Source: Deltaproteobacteria bacterium (GTDB lineage: Bacteria; Desulfobacterota; Syntrophobacteria; Syntrophobacterales; Syntrophobacteraceae). From it: a stretch of 64,000 nt of DNA. Under the pieces are notes generated by a model. That model saw nothing but the letters and a program-made list of their open reading frames with translations. It did not search any database and was not told where the DNA came from. The DNA lies in NCBI GenBank assembly GCA_021777755.1, contig JAJYDE010000006.1, positions 1-64,000 on the forward strand, in the 5' to 3' direction. The position numbers and the translations under genes are program-made. This document shows, piece by piece, positions 18,881 through 28,886 of this stretch (its first letter is position 1; each line of letters starts with the position of its first letter).

Positions 18881-19279
18881 ATGAAAACGCTTAAAACGCT
18901 CACCTTGGTCTTCGCGGTGACGCTCCTGCTCTGCGCCACCGCTTCCGCCGCCGGGATGGACGAGTTGAAACATTCCACTCCCATGCTGCGGGCGAAGCTC
19001 CAAACCGCATTGATGAAAAAAAGACTCGGCCTGACCCCGCGGCAGGTGCCCCGGGTGATGGATATCAACCTCAAATATGCCGAGCAAATGGAGCCCGTCA
19101 TCAAGGGAAACGGCGGCAAGCTGATGAAGATGCGCCAGGCGCGGCAGATAGGAAAAGCAAAGGATGGCGAGTTAACGAAGGTGCTTACTCCAGGGCAGTT
19201 TCAGACGTATTTGGCCTCCCGCGAGCAGATGCGCCAACAGATGATCGATAAAATCATGGAAAAGCGCCGTCACGGTTGA
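18881..19279 (+). CDS. Small periplasmic Spy/CpxP-like protein
   Basis: Signal peptide then helical LGLTPRQVPRVMDINLKYAEQM...LTKVLTPGQFQTYLASREQMRQ. Confidence 0.5.
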   Translation: MKTLKTLTLVFAVTLLLCATASAAGMDELKHSTPMLRAKLQTALMKKRLGLTPRQVPRVMDINLKYAEQMEPVIKGNGGKLMKMRQARQIGKAKDGELTKVLTPGQFQTYLASREQMRQQMIDKIMEKRRHG

Positions 19280-19295
19280 GCCTGAGAGGCGAAGA

Positions 19296-20228
19296 TCATC
19301 TTCGCGCGGCCTGTTTCAGGAAATTTATGGGGAAAAGTCTGCCCGGGCAATCGGTTCTGGCCCCCGGCACCTGCCCGTGCCCCATGACGTTGGAGGAAGG
19401 GATGTCATAATAATGACGGAGAATGTAAATAAGATAGGCCAGGGATTCGAGTTGGTAGCGGCTTGGCCTTTCGCAGTCGAAGTTTCCGACAAGGGCGATC
19501 CCGATGGCCCTTCGGTTCATGGAGTCGGCTTTGCAGTGGGCGCCGGTTTCCTGCCTCAGCCAACGGGGAGACATCTCGATCACCCCGTCGCCTCTGCCCA
19601 TGGTGCCGTTATCGATTACGAAATCATAGCCCAGCCCGTTCCAGAACCCGCGCTGCAAGTGTGCGCGCTGGATGGTCGTGGCGTCTCCGGCTTCGGTTGC
19701 CGTGTGATGAACGATGATGTAGCTCCATGGCCTGGTGCGGTAGAGGTTTATGACATAGCGGATGGTTCTAACAGAGGGAATGATGATCATTTGCCCCGGC
19801 TGCAGACTCTGCTTGCGGCCAAGGTGATTTTTCCGGCGGATCGATCCGGAGGAAACGCCATACATCCGGCAGATTCGCAACATCGAGTCTCCCGGTCCCA
19901 CCTCGTGATAAATAGTCCTGGGGGCGTCAAAGTATGCGACTCTTTGGACGATAACCCGGGAGGGTTTGGGGGCTCGCACTCTTGAGTGGTGGGCGCGGTA
20001 GTGCGCCCGGGTGTGACGCCCGGGGTAGGGACAAACAGCGGTCCTGCGGCTGCACCCGGAGATCAGAAGTGCGCAAAGAAGCGCCGCCAAAAGGCACGGA
20101 AGGCTCTTTCGCGGCTCTGGCGCCAGGGTGTGGAGGCCCGGGCAGAGCCGGCGGCGGGGCCGCATCCCCTCCTGGCCCCCTTTACGGTCCATTTGCTTCC
20201 TCCCTTTGTTTGGAACACACGGCGGCAC
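19296..20228 (-). CDS. N-acetylmuramoyl-L-alanine amidase (Amidase_2/PGRP) with LysM domain, putative lipoprotein
   Basis: LLISGC lipobox; LysM HEVGPGDSMLRICRMYGVSSGSIRRKNHLGRKQSLQPGQMIIIP; SYIIVHHTATEAG...GHGQVPGARTDCPG. Confidence 0.9.
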   Translation of the reverse strand: MPPCVPNKGRKQMDRKGGQEGMRPRRRLCPGLHTLAPEPRKSLPCLLAALLCALLISGCSRRTAVCPYPGRHTRAHYRAHHSRVRAPKPSRVIVQRVAYFDAPRTIYHEVGPGDSMLRICRMYGVSSGSIRRKNHLGRKQSLQPGQMIIIPSVRTIRYVINLYRTRPWSYIIVHHTATEAGDATTIQRAHLQRGFWNGLGYDFVIDNGTMGRGDGVIEMSPRWLRQETGAHCKADSMNRRAIGIALVGNFDCERPSRYQLESLAYLIYILRHYYDIPSSNVMGHGQVPGARTDCPGRLFPINFLKQAARR

Positions 20229-20263
20229 ATTAATGCGATAGCCTCATGGTTGGCAAGCTCATT

Positions 20264-20875
20264 TCATTGACCCGAAATGGCTTCGGATATCTTCGCCGCC
20301 TTTTTGACGTCCATCAAAGCGAGAATCGATGCGGCCTTGTCCGGAGGCATGGTGGAAATAATGCTCTTTACCAGGGCATCATCCAAGCTTCCCATCAGTT
20401 TGGCCGCCTGTTTGGGCTTCATGGTGCCGTAAATTTTTGCCAGTCCCTGGACTTTGGCGTTAAGAGTGCTCTTTTGCTCCCCCCGGGCGAGCATGGTTTG
20501 CTTTTGCAGCGCGAGCAGGGTCTTGATCTTCAGCTCGACATCCTTTTTCAATTTCTCCAGTTGTGCTTTTTCCTCCCGTATCTGTTCCCGCTCAATACGA
20601 ATTTTTTTCTCTTCCTCGTCCAGAGCGCTTAGCGACTTCTTGCCGTTCCCCTCCGAGGGACTGGAGAGCGCGAGCGCATACCGGGGGGCGGAGGCGGGCG
20701 AGGGTTTGTTTTGCGGCCCTTGCTCCTTTGCTATTGCCGATTTAATGGCCGCGCTTTCTCCCGAGCCGGCCCTGAACGCTCCCATTATCGTCAGGCCAAG
20801 CTTCAACACAAGGAGCGCGATAAGGGCGCAAAGTGCCGTCGAAAGCAATCGTGAACCGGTCGTGCCCCCTTTCAT
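20264..20875 (-). CDS. MotE/FlaA-locus-like protein with MgtE_N-like domain
   Basis: TM + coiled coil + LAKIYGTMKPKQAAKLMGSLDDALVKSIISTMPPDKAASILALMD; flagellar operon position. Confidence 0.75.
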   Translation of the reverse strand: MKGGTTGSRLLSTALCALIALLVLKLGLTIMGAFRAGSGESAAIKSAIAKEQGPQNKPSPASAPRYALALSSPSEGNGKKSLSALDEEEKKIRIEREQIREEKAQLEKLKKDVELKIKTLLALQKQTMLARGEQKSTLNAKVQGLAKIYGTMKPKQAAKLMGSLDDALVKSIISTMPPDKAASILALMDVKKAAKISEAISGQ

Positions 20876-21333
20876 GGCTTTTCTCCTTTATCGATCGTTT
20901 TCCTGTGGGCCAGCAGAACCGCGGCGTAGTCCACCCTTTTTTGTTCTTCGCGCTCACGGGCAAGCTTATAGCTCTGCCTGTCCCTGGTTTGGATATTTTC
21001 GAGCGTCTTTACCGATTTGTCACATTCGATCATGGCCCGCTTTCTTCTTTCCACTTCCGCGGCGGCGTTTTGCATCCGTTTGAATGCTTGTCGCAATTCT
21101 TGTTCCAAAAAGGCCAGACGGTCTTTGAAATAGAGATATCTTTTGACCCCGATGCCCTCGCGCTGTTCTTCCTCGAAGGTTTTCGAGTCGCCCTCCAGGG
21201 TATTTCGAAGCCCCTCGATGTCGGATTCGATTTTCATCTTTTCCGCCAGGGCCGCCCCGAAGGCTCCCTGCGCTTCTCGGAGCAAAAACTCGCGATGTCT
21301 TAAAAGCGCCTTGAGGCGAAATTCAAAAGCCAT
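20872..21333 (-). CDS. fliJ: Flagellar export protein FliJ
   Basis: Coiled-coil protein FEFRLKALLRHREFLLREAQ directly downstream of fliI. Confidence 0.85.
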   Translation of the reverse strand: MAFEFRLKALLRHREFLLREAQGAFGAALAEKMKIESDIEGLRNTLEGDSKTFEEEQREGIGVKRYLYFKDRLAFLEQELRQAFKRMQNAAAEVERRKRAMIECDKSVKTLENIQTRDRQSYKLAREREEQKRVDYAAVLLAHRKTIDKGEKP

Positions 21334-21348
21334 TTCCGCTCCCGTGGA

Positions 21349-22770
21349 TCAGGCGAAGAGTTTTTCCAGCGCGGCGAAGGATTCCTCTATGGAACACTTT
21401 TCCGCCACAGGTTGGATGAGAAATTCGTTTGCCCTTTCGATCATATCGATGGCGTAATCGGTGTTTTTGTCAGAGCCGCGTGCATAGGCGCCTATGCGGA
21501 TCATGTCTTCGCTTCTCTCATAATCGGCCAGGATCCGAACAAATCCGGCAACCAGTTCCTTTTCCCCTTCCGAAAGAAGCCGCCCGGTCAGGCGGCTTAC
21601 GCTTCTGAGGACGTTTATGGCCGGAAAATGCCTTCTTTGGGCCAAATCCCTGTCCAAAACGATATGACCGTCCAGAATCGAGCGCAGAGTGTCGGCCACG
21701 GGTTCTTCCATATCATCGCCCTCCACCAGGACGGTGTAGATGCCGGTAATGGAGGCTTTGTCGAACTTGCCCGATCTTTCCAAAAGCCTTGGAAGAAGGC
21801 TGAACACTCCGGGAGTGTAGCCTTTTGTGGTTGGCGGCTCCCCCGCGGCCAAACCGATTTCCCGGGCGGCCATGGCGAGGCGGGTGGCCGAATCCATCAT
21901 TAAAAGCACGTCTCTACCCGAGTCTCTGAAATATTCGGAGATCGCGCATGCCAGATAGGCTCCTCGAATTCGAACGGTGGCCGGTTGGTCGGAGGTGGCC
22001 GCGATGACGATCGAACGTTTGATCCCCTCGGGGCCCAGGTCGTTTTTCAAAAACTCGTTTACTTCCCTGCCCCGTTCGCCGATCAGGGCGATGACATTGA
22101 CATCGGCGGCCGTATACCTGGCCATCATGCCCAGCAGGGTGCTCTTGCCGACTCCGGAGCCGGCGAAAATGCCGATCCTTTGCCCCTTGCCTATGGGGAA
22201 AAGGGAGTTGATGCAACGAACCCCCAGGTCGAGTTGCTCGTCGATCAAGGGCCGTTCCAAGGGATTTGCGACATGGCCTGTGAGCGAATAGGGTGTGCCG
22301 GACAAAATGGGCGGTCCCGAATCCAGCGGCCGCCCCAGGCCGTCAAGCACGCGCCCCAACATGGCTTCGCAGACCAAAACGTTGTTGGAAGCCTTCTGAA
22401 GCTGTACGAGCCGTCCGGGGCGAATCCCGTTCACATGGGTAAGCGGACTCAACTTGATTCTGCGCGCCTGGAAGCCGATTGCCTCGGCCAGAACGGCCCC
22501 CGAGGCCGAAACATCCTGCTCTGTGGCGCAAATCCCGCCTTCCTCATTTTCGCTCTCCCGATCGCTATCTTCGATCCTGCAGATATCCCCTATGGCCGCA
22601 TTGAGTCCTTCGGCTTCCAACAGATTTCCGGTCACCTCGACGATCTTGCCGTACCGGTTGAACAGCCTGCGCCTGTCGATATCCGAAAGCCCGGCCGCGT
22701 TCAGGCCTAAATAGTCCTCGGGTGCATCACCGCGGAGGTCGGGCTGTTCGGATTGTTCCTTCCGGGTCAC
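21349..22770 (-). CDS. fliI: Flagellum-specific ATP synthase FliI
   Basis: GIFAGSGVGKSTLLGMMARYT Walker A; RGREVNEF; full length. Confidence 0.96.
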   Translation of the reverse strand: MTRKEQSEQPDLRGDAPEDYLGLNAAGLSDIDRRRLFNRYGKIVEVTGNLLEAEGLNAAIGDICRIEDSDRESENEEGGICATEQDVSASGAVLAEAIGFQARRIKLSPLTHVNGIRPGRLVQLQKASNNVLVCEAMLGRVLDGLGRPLDSGPPILSGTPYSLTGHVANPLERPLIDEQLDLGVRCINSLFPIGKGQRIGIFAGSGVGKSTLLGMMARYTAADVNVIALIGERGREVNEFLKNDLGPEGIKRSIVIAATSDQPATVRIRGAYLACAISEYFRDSGRDVLLMMDSATRLAMAAREIGLAAGEPPTTKGYTPGVFSLLPRLLERSGKFDKASITGIYTVLVEGDDMEEPVADTLRSILDGHIVLDRDLAQRRHFPAINVLRSVSRLTGRLLSEGEKELVAGFVRILADYERSEDMIRIGAYARGSDKNTDYAIDMIERANEFLIQPVAEKCSIEESFAALEKLFA

Positions 22771-23456
22771 GATCTTTCTCCAGGTTTGCGTAGAGCCTTC
22801 AAATTTTCAAACATTGCGGCAACCGATCCCTCGAGCAGCTGGATGGAGCTTTCAACTCTACAGCCACCCCTGTCCAGTTGCTTGTCGGCTCTTAGCTCGA
22901 AATGTTTTTTCCCGGGTGTTAGAAGCGCCTTTTTTTCGATTATTTCCAGATCATTGGAGTTGAGGTAGACTGTGAGCGTACTGTGCTGTTCGGCTTCTTC
23001 GATAAGCTCGCCCACCAGATCGGCCACGATTTCGGGCGAGGTCAGGATTTCTCTGCCCACGATTTTTTCGGCTATCTCCATGCTTGTACGGATCAGCCAG
23101 TCACGGTAATCTTCGAGGACTTTGGCGGGCAGGGATTCCATTTTTTGCGCAATACGTTCGATTTGAGAACAGACCACCTGGACCGACTTTTGCCCATAGT
23201 CCAGGCCGTCCTTTTCACCCTGAGCAAATCCTTTGGTGTAGGCATCCCTTTCGATCTCCTGGGTCCTGCGCTCCAACTCGAGGAGCTTTACGCGATATAT
23301 CTCCTCGGCCGAAACCTCGGTTTCAACTTCGCCGGGCTGTTCTTCCGACGGTGGAGGCGCCGGCTCCCCGGCCGACTTCGCAATGAGGGGAAAACCGAAG
23401 GTCGCTATCCCTTCAGAATTATTTTTGAGCAGACTAGACAAATTGTTCTCCGCCAT
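22767..23456 (-). CDS. fliH: Flagellar assembly protein FliH
   Basis: Position between fliG and fliI; DAYTKGFAQGEKDG; C-term FliH-like domain. Confidence 0.88.
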   Translation of the reverse strand: MAENNLSSLLKNNSEGIATFGFPLIAKSAGEPAPPPSEEQPGEVETEVSAEEIYRVKLLELERRTQEIERDAYTKGFAQGEKDGLDYGQKSVQVVCSQIERIAQKMESLPAKVLEDYRDWLIRTSMEIAEKIVGREILTSPEIVADLVGELIEEAEQHSTLTVYLNSNDLEIIEKKALLTPGKKHFELRADKQLDRGGCRVESSIQLLEGSVAAMFENLKALRKPGERS

Positions 23457-24447
23457 CTTTGCCGGCCAAAATGAGCTTGCCTTCCTTTTCGAGCCGGCGT
23501 GCCACCACCAGGATGGCTTGCTGCGCGGTTTCGACTTCGCTAAGGCGCGAGGGCCCCATCATGGACATATCTTCCTGGAGCATCTGGGCGGCACGCTGGG
23601 ACAGGTTTTTGAATATCTTGGCCTTAAGGTCCTCGGAAGCGGTTTTGAGGGCCACTGTGAGTTCTTCGTTTCGAACCTCCTTCAGCAAGTCGCGGATTCC
23701 GGAGTCATTGACATTTAACAGATCTTCGAAGACAAACATCAATTTCCTGACTTTTTCGGCCAGGTCCGAATCGGTTTCATCAAGATACTGCAAGATGCTG
23801 TCGCCGGTCCTTCGGTCGGAGTGGTTGAGGATTTCGGCCACCACCGTAACCCCCCCAATGTGTTGCCCCGTGGTTCCAACCGAGCTGAGCTCCTTTTCGA
23901 GCACCTCGTCCACCTCTCGAATCAGGTCGGGAGGTACGGATTCAAGGCTGGCCACTCTTGTGATGATTTCAAACTGAAGCTGCTCGGGCAAATAAGCCAG
24001 CACCTGGCTCGCCTTCTGATGCTCCAGGTGGCTCAGGATGATCGAGATGGTCTGGGGGTGTTCGCCTTTTATAAAACCCGAGAGCAATTTCGGATCGACG
24101 TCCCGCAAATGTTTGAAAGGAATCCGTTGTTTTTCCTCATCGATTTTGGAAATAACCTCGCTTGCCTCCTCGCCTCGCATGATCGAGGGCAACAGCTTGC
24201 GGATGAACTCGTCTCCATCCACATTCACTCCGCCTTCTATTCCGAAAAGCGAGGTGAACTCGTTTAGCAGTTCATCGGAGGTTTCCTTTTTGACCCTATC
24301 AATGTTGGACATGTGCAGGCTGAGCGCTTTTATCTCCTCGGTGGAAAGCTTTTTCAGAATTTGCGCCGAAGCTTCTTCCCCCATTGCAAGAAGGACCATT
24401 GCAGCTTTTTGCGGTCCGCTGATCCGTGAATCTTTCGGCCCTGACAT
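23434..24447 (-). CDS. fliG: Flagellar motor switch protein FliG
   Basis: GPQKAAMVLLAMGEE, EHPQTISIILSHLE, FVFEDLLNVNDSGIRDLLKEV. Confidence 0.97.
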   Translation of the reverse strand: MSGPKDSRISGPQKAAMVLLAMGEEASAQILKKLSTEEIKALSLHMSNIDRVKKETSDELLNEFTSLFGIEGGVNVDGDEFIRKLLPSIMRGEEASEVISKIDEEKQRIPFKHLRDVDPKLLSGFIKGEHPQTISIILSHLEHQKASQVLAYLPEQLQFEIITRVASLESVPPDLIREVDEVLEKELSSVGTTGQHIGGVTVVAEILNHSDRRTGDSILQYLDETDSDLAEKVRKLMFVFEDLLNVNDSGIRDLLKEVRNEELTVALKTASEDLKAKIFKNLSQRAAQMLQEDMSMMGPSRLSEVETAQQAILVVARRLEKEGKLILAGKDGGEQFV

Positions 24448-24451
24448 ATGC

Positions 24452-26038
24452 CTAAACCTCGTCTCTCAACCATTGTTTGATGATTTCCGTGGCCTTGTCG
24501 GGATTGTACTTGACCAGGGCGGCCGATTTTCTTCGGGGCGACATCGCCAAGACAGGTTTTTCGATCAAGAGCGCCGATTCTTCTTCCTCACTGGTTTCGG
24601 GAGCCGGCAGCCTGAGGGTCCCCTCGCTCACCCGGCGCAATTTGCTCATGACCGGCCGTATGATGAAAAAAAAGACCATTGCGGCTATGACGACATTGAA
24701 AATAACCCGTTGCCAGTTCTTAAAAAGCTGCAAATACTTGTTTCCCGCGCTCACCATGCCCTTACCGCCCATGTCGGTGATGAAAGGAAAACTGGAAACC
24801 GTTATCTGATCTCCTCGCGATTCGCTGTATCCGACCGCGTCTTCCACCAATTGCTTGAGGGACTTGATCTCTTCGGGCGATCGGGCCACGTAGACTTCTT
24901 TGGAGTTTCCATCGGCGCCTTTTTCCATCTTGTATTTTCCATCGACCATGACCGCCACGGTCAGCTTGGCGATGCCGCCCGGCATCTGAGTGATCCGCTT
25001 GGTAGTCTTGTTGATCTCGTAGTTTACAACTTCGGTCTGGCGGTTGGACTTGGTGCCCGATTTCTGTTCCTTGGCGCCTGCGGGAGCGTTCTGCAGCAGT
25101 TTGTTTTGGATATCGGGGCTGCCCTTGCCCGGCAGGTTGCCCCCCTGAGCGGTTTCGGTCGTCCTCTCCTGGCTCCTTATGACCGCGCTGTCCGGGTCGT
25201 ATGTATCCTGAGCAATCTGGACCCGGTCCATGTTCAGATCGACGGCCACTTTGGCCATTACCTTGTTGGGACCAACCACCCGTTCGAGCATGTTCTGGAT
25301 TTTCTGGCTCAAATCCTCTTCCATTCGGTGCTTGATGCCCAGTTCGGTATCCGTCAACTGCTGGTTTTGATCTTCTTTGTGCTTAGTGAAAAGAAGGCGT
25401 CCATCAGTGCTCATGACCGTTATGTGGTCTTCTTTGAGGCCCCGTACCGAAGCGGCCACAAGATGAACGATGCCTTGGAGTTCCTTGCCGTCCATGGCGG
25501 CGCCCGGGCGCAACTTGAGCACGACGGCCGCCGTTGCGGGCTTCTGGTTGTCCTTGAAAAGGCTGTCAACGGGCAGTACAAGGTGGACCCTGCTTTCGAG
25601 CACCTCGCTCATCCCGTCGATGGTCCGCGCCAATTCCCCCTGGAGCGCTCTTTGGTAGTCGATCTTCTGGACAAATTCCGTTGCGCCAAGAGTCTGGTGG
25701 TCGAAAATCTCGAATCCTATGCCCGACCCCTTCGGGATTCCGGCGGCCGCAAGAGACAGTCGCGTTTCGTAGACTTGCGCCCGGGGAACGTCGATCCGGT
25801 CCCGCCCAACCCGGTAGGGAATCTTTTTGGCCTTAAGGGACTGAACGACTTCTCCCATGTCGCTTTCGGCCAGTCCTGAAAACAAGGGGGCATAATCGAC
25901 CCGGTTGTTGAGATAGAACAGGAAGACCACAGCCCCGATAAGAACGAGTATGCCTCCGCCATAAGAGATCTTTTGCTGTAGAGTGAGCCCCTTGGCGTAT
26001 TCGTGGAGCTTTTGAAGATATTCCTGAATGGTTTTCAT
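24452..26038 (-). CDS. fliF: Flagellar M-ring protein FliF
   Basis: VDYAPLFSGLAESDMGEVVQSLKAKKIPY; RALQGELARTIDGMSEVLESRVHLVLP; two terminal TM segments. Confidence 0.97.
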   Translation of the reverse strand: MKTIQEYLQKLHEYAKGLTLQQKISYGGGILVLIGAVVFLFYLNNRVDYAPLFSGLAESDMGEVVQSLKAKKIPYRVGRDRIDVPRAQVYETRLSLAAAGIPKGSGIGFEIFDHQTLGATEFVQKIDYQRALQGELARTIDGMSEVLESRVHLVLPVDSLFKDNQKPATAAVVLKLRPGAAMDGKELQGIVHLVAASVRGLKEDHITVMSTDGRLLFTKHKEDQNQQLTDTELGIKHRMEEDLSQKIQNMLERVVGPNKVMAKVAVDLNMDRVQIAQDTYDPDSAVIRSQERTTETAQGGNLPGKGSPDIQNKLLQNAPAGAKEQKSGTKSNRQTEVVNYEINKTTKRITQMPGGIAKLTVAVMVDGKYKMEKGADGNSKEVYVARSPEEIKSLKQLVEDAVGYSESRGDQITVSSFPFITDMGGKGMVSAGNKYLQLFKNWQRVIFNVVIAAMVFFFIIRPVMSKLRRVSEGTLRLPAPETSEEEESALLIEKPVLAMSPRRKSAALVKYNPDKATEIIKQWLRDEV

Positions 26039-26128
26039 ATCAAAACGCCCGTCCAGCGGAAAAAGGGTTGTCGGCCGGAAGCTCACGGTTTGGAACCGAG
26101 TCCGGCGCCTCAAAGTATTGCGGCTGTT

Positions 26129-26431
26129 TTAGAACTGCATCTGCATTACCTGCTGGTAGGCTTGAACGGCCCGGTCGCGCACCTTGGCCACCAGCAGCAG
26201 ACCCATGTTGGCCTGCTCCAGCTTGATCATGGTCTCGGGGATTCCGTCGATACCTCCGGTCGCGCTGTGCTCCAGCGCTTGGTCGGCCTTGTTCTGCAGA
26301 TTGTTGACGTCCCCGATTTTGGACTGCAACTCGTCCAGAAAGGAGGTCTTATCCGCCCCCTGCCGCGGATCGGAAGCCGTGGCGCCGGGGGTGCCTTCAA
26401 CAAGGTTTTTCATGACAGGTTGGACAGTCAT
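26129..26431 (-). CDS. fliE: Flagellar hook-basal body complex protein FliE
   Basis: Operon position; MIKLEQANMGLLLVAKVRDRAVQAYQQVMQMQF. Confidence 0.92.
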   Translation of the reverse strand: MTVQPVMKNLVEGTPGATASDPRQGADKTSFLDELQSKIGDVNNLQNKADQALEHSATGGIDGIPETMIKLEQANMGLLLVAKVRDRAVQAYQQVMQMQF

Positions 26432-26440
26432 CCATCACTC

Positions 26441-26878
26441 CTACTGTGCCCCTATGCTAATAGATTTGAGGGCCAGATTCTTGGCGGTTTCAAGGGCGGC
26501 CAGATTGGCTTCATACGATCTGCTGGCATCCTCGAGGTTGGCCATTTCAACGATCGGATCAACATTGGGCTTGAGCACCATCCCGTTCTGATCCGCATCC
26601 GGGTTGCCGGGGTCGTAGACCTTTTTGAAATTACTCCCGTCGGCAACGATGTCCACAACCTTCACCGTGTCGGCATCCTCGCCCATGGCCGAGGCCAACT
26701 GGCCTTGAAAACCGTCCACCGGCGTGGCCTGGTAGATAAGGGTCTTGCGCCTGTAAGGCATGCCGTCCGCCGTCTTGGTCGTGTTGGCGTTGGCCAGATT
26801 CGAGGCGGTCACGTCTATGCGGGTACGTTCGGCCGAAAGACCCGATGCGCTTATCTGCATTGCCGATTCAAGATTCAT
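26441..26878 (-). CDS. flgC: Flagellar basal-body rod protein FlgC
   Basis: AMQISASGLSAERTRIDVTASNLANANTTKT; C-term SYEANLAALETAKNLALKSI. Confidence 0.95.
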   Translation of the reverse strand: MNLESAMQISASGLSAERTRIDVTASNLANANTTKTADGMPYRRKTLIYQATPVDGFQGQLASAMGEDADTVKVVDIVADGSNFKKVYDPGNPDADQNGMVLKPNVDPIVEMANLEDASRSYEANLAALETAKNLALKSISIGAQ

Positions 26879-26880
26879 GA

Positions 26881-27267
26881 TTACCCTCCATCCGTTATGG
26901 CTGTTTTGAGCATAGTGAATTTTTTGTCCAGCATGGCGATCATGTATTGAAACTCGAGGCTGTTTTTAGCCAAGCTCACCATTTGTTTTTCCAGATCAAC
27001 CGGGCCTCCTTCGACTATCGTCGGGTTTTTCATGGCCGATACCGAATCTTGGGGATCCAAATCCCGGCTGCTGGTTCGAACCATGTGCAGCACATGGTCT
27101 TCGAGTGATTGTCTGAGGGTGTCTTCGAATGAAAGACTCTTGGTCTTGTAGCCCGGGGTGTCGATATTTGACAGATTGCTCGAAATCAGTTTCTGGTTCA
27201 TTGAACTCAGGCTCAGCCGGTCTTCGATCGCTTGCATTGTCTTGTCGAAAATTGTGGCGCTGTTCAT
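26881..27267 (-). CDS. flgB: Flagellar basal-body rod protein FlgB
   Basis: MNQKLISSNLSNIDTPGYKTKSLSFEDTLRQ. Confidence 0.95.
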   Translation of the reverse strand: MNSATIFDKTMQAIEDRLSLSSMNQKLISSNLSNIDTPGYKTKSLSFEDTLRQSLEDHVLHMVRTSSRDLDPQDSVSAMKNPTIVEGGPVDLEKQMVSLAKNSLEFQYMIAMLDKKFTMLKTAITDGG

Positions 27268-27299
27268 AGCGGGCTCCTTTACTGTTTGCCTGTCTATTG

Positions 27300-27316
27300 A
27301 GCAAATCTCATACCAG
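27300..27316 (-). promoter_or_regulatory. Candidate sigma-54 (-24/-12) promoter upstream of flgB
   Basis: Minus strand CTGGTATGAGATTTGCT: GG-N10-GC spacing, about 34 nt from the flgB ATG. Confidence 0.55.
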
Positions 27317-27519
27317 TGGAGCCTTCCAACTTCCTTTTCGAATCCCCCCCCGCCCTTCTTTTGCAAAGGGGGGAAACCAATACCCGGCCTTCGACTTGAA
27401 CGGGTTTGCGGACGGACACTAATTGGCGGCAGGAAACATCAGGCAGATTCGGCCGGGGAATTTATCGAACGTGGGGTGGGAAAAACGCTTTGAAGAACAC
27501 CTTTTTGACAGTGGTACGA

Positions 27520-28857
27520 TCAGAGATCGTCCATCTCGGTGTCAACTCCTTGACGATATTCGGCGAGCTTGTTTCGAAGCGTCCTGACGCTAATGCCCAG
27601 GAGTTCAGCCGCCCGGGTCCGATTGCCCTCAACGCTGCGAAGCGCCTTTTCGATCATCAGCTTTTCCATCTCGCAAAGCGGCATGAGGGACAAACCCGAA
27701 TTCGACCCTGGATCGGCCTCCAAACCGGAGTCGAACATAATGGACTCTGCCCCCACCAACTGCGAATCCGACATCAGGACGGCTCGCTGGACCACGTTTT
27801 GAAGCTCTCTTACATTGCCCGGCCATCCATAATCGCTTAGTTTTTTGAGCGCTTCGGGTGAAAAGCGCGCGGCTTTCGAGCCGTTTTCGGCGCTGTAGCG
27901 GGCCAGGAAATGGTCGGCAAGAGGCGCGATGTCGCCCGGCCGTTCTCTAAGGGGCGGGATTTTCAACGGGATCACGTTGAGGCGGTAATAGAGGTCTTTG
28001 CGGAATTTTCCCTCCCGTATTTGTTCTTCGAGCCTCACATTGGTTGTGGCAATCACTCGCACATCCACCGCCACGGGATATTTGCCCCCCAGCCGGTCCA
28101 CTTCGTTTTCCTGGAGAACCCGCAAAAGCTTCGCCTGCAGATGGGCGGGGATCTCTGTGACCTCGTCGAGCAAAATCGTCCCGGTGTGCGCCAGTTCGAA
28201 TTTTCCCTCCCTGTTTCTGATTGCGCCGGTAAAAGCGCCCTTTTCGTAGCCGAACAGTTCGCTTTCAAGCAGTGTATCGGGAAGTGCCGCACAGTTGATG
28301 GCAATGAAGGGGTGGTCTTTTCTGCCGCTTTGCTGGTGAATGTAGCGGGCAAACAGTTCCTTGCCCGTTCCGCTTTCTCCCTGGATGAAAACCGAGGCCT
28401 TGCTGGAGGCGATTTTTCCGGCAAGAGCCTTCATCGAACACAGCAGCCGATCGCGGGAGATGATCGGATCGTCTTGGAGCAACTTTTCGGCGGGTTGCGT
28501 GCGCCCTGTTTCGATCAGTTCAATGGCCTTGCCAAGACGCTCCGGTGAAACCGGTTTTGTCCAAAAATCCCAGGCTCCGTGTTTTGCGCTCTCCACCGCG
28601 TCGTCGAGCTTCGGTTTTCTTGTGAGCACGATCACCGGCACGGGCGGTTCCAGGCTTTGGGCGGCTTCGAGAAATTCCGTGCTCTGGGCGGTATTGCCGT
28701 TAAAGTGAACCAGCGCGAGCCCGGGCGATTCCTTTTTCAGCAGGCTCCTACCCGATCTGAGCGAGTCTGTGAGCACGCATAAATGGCCCTGCTCTCTCAA
28801 AAAAGACGAAATCTTTCGGGCATCTTCGGGGTCCGTTTCAATCAGGAGCACATTCAT
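27520..28857 (-). CDS. Sigma-54-dependent response regulator, NtrC family (flagellar regulator FlrC/FleR-like by context)
   Basis: Receiver-like N-term; GESGTGKELFARYIH, GAFTGA, FELAHTGTILLDEV, Fis-type HTH GNRTRAAELLGISVRTLRNKL. Confidence 0.93.
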   Translation of the reverse strand: MNVLLIETDPEDARKISSFLREQGHLCVLTDSLRSGRSLLKKESPGLALVHFNGNTAQSTEFLEAAQSLEPPVPVIVLTRKPKLDDAVESAKHGAWDFWTKPVSPERLGKAIELIETGRTQPAEKLLQDDPIISRDRLLCSMKALAGKIASSKASVFIQGESGTGKELFARYIHQQSGRKDHPFIAINCAALPDTLLESELFGYEKGAFTGAIRNREGKFELAHTGTILLDEVTEIPAHLQAKLLRVLQENEVDRLGGKYPVAVDVRVIATTNVRLEEQIREGKFRKDLYYRLNVIPLKIPPLRERPGDIAPLADHFLARYSAENGSKAARFSPEALKKLSDYGWPGNVRELQNVVQRAVLMSDSQLVGAESIMFDSGLEADPGSNSGLSLMPLCEMEKLMIEKALRSVEGNRTRAAELLGISVRTLRNKLAEYRQGVDTEMDDL

Positions 28858-28886
28858 CAGTATGTCCCATGGCAGCTGTTAGACAT

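Noticed and set aside
24038-25879. 613-aa + strand ORF
   Set aside because: Antisense to fliG/fliF; no recognisable motif, shadow of a well-supported CDS.
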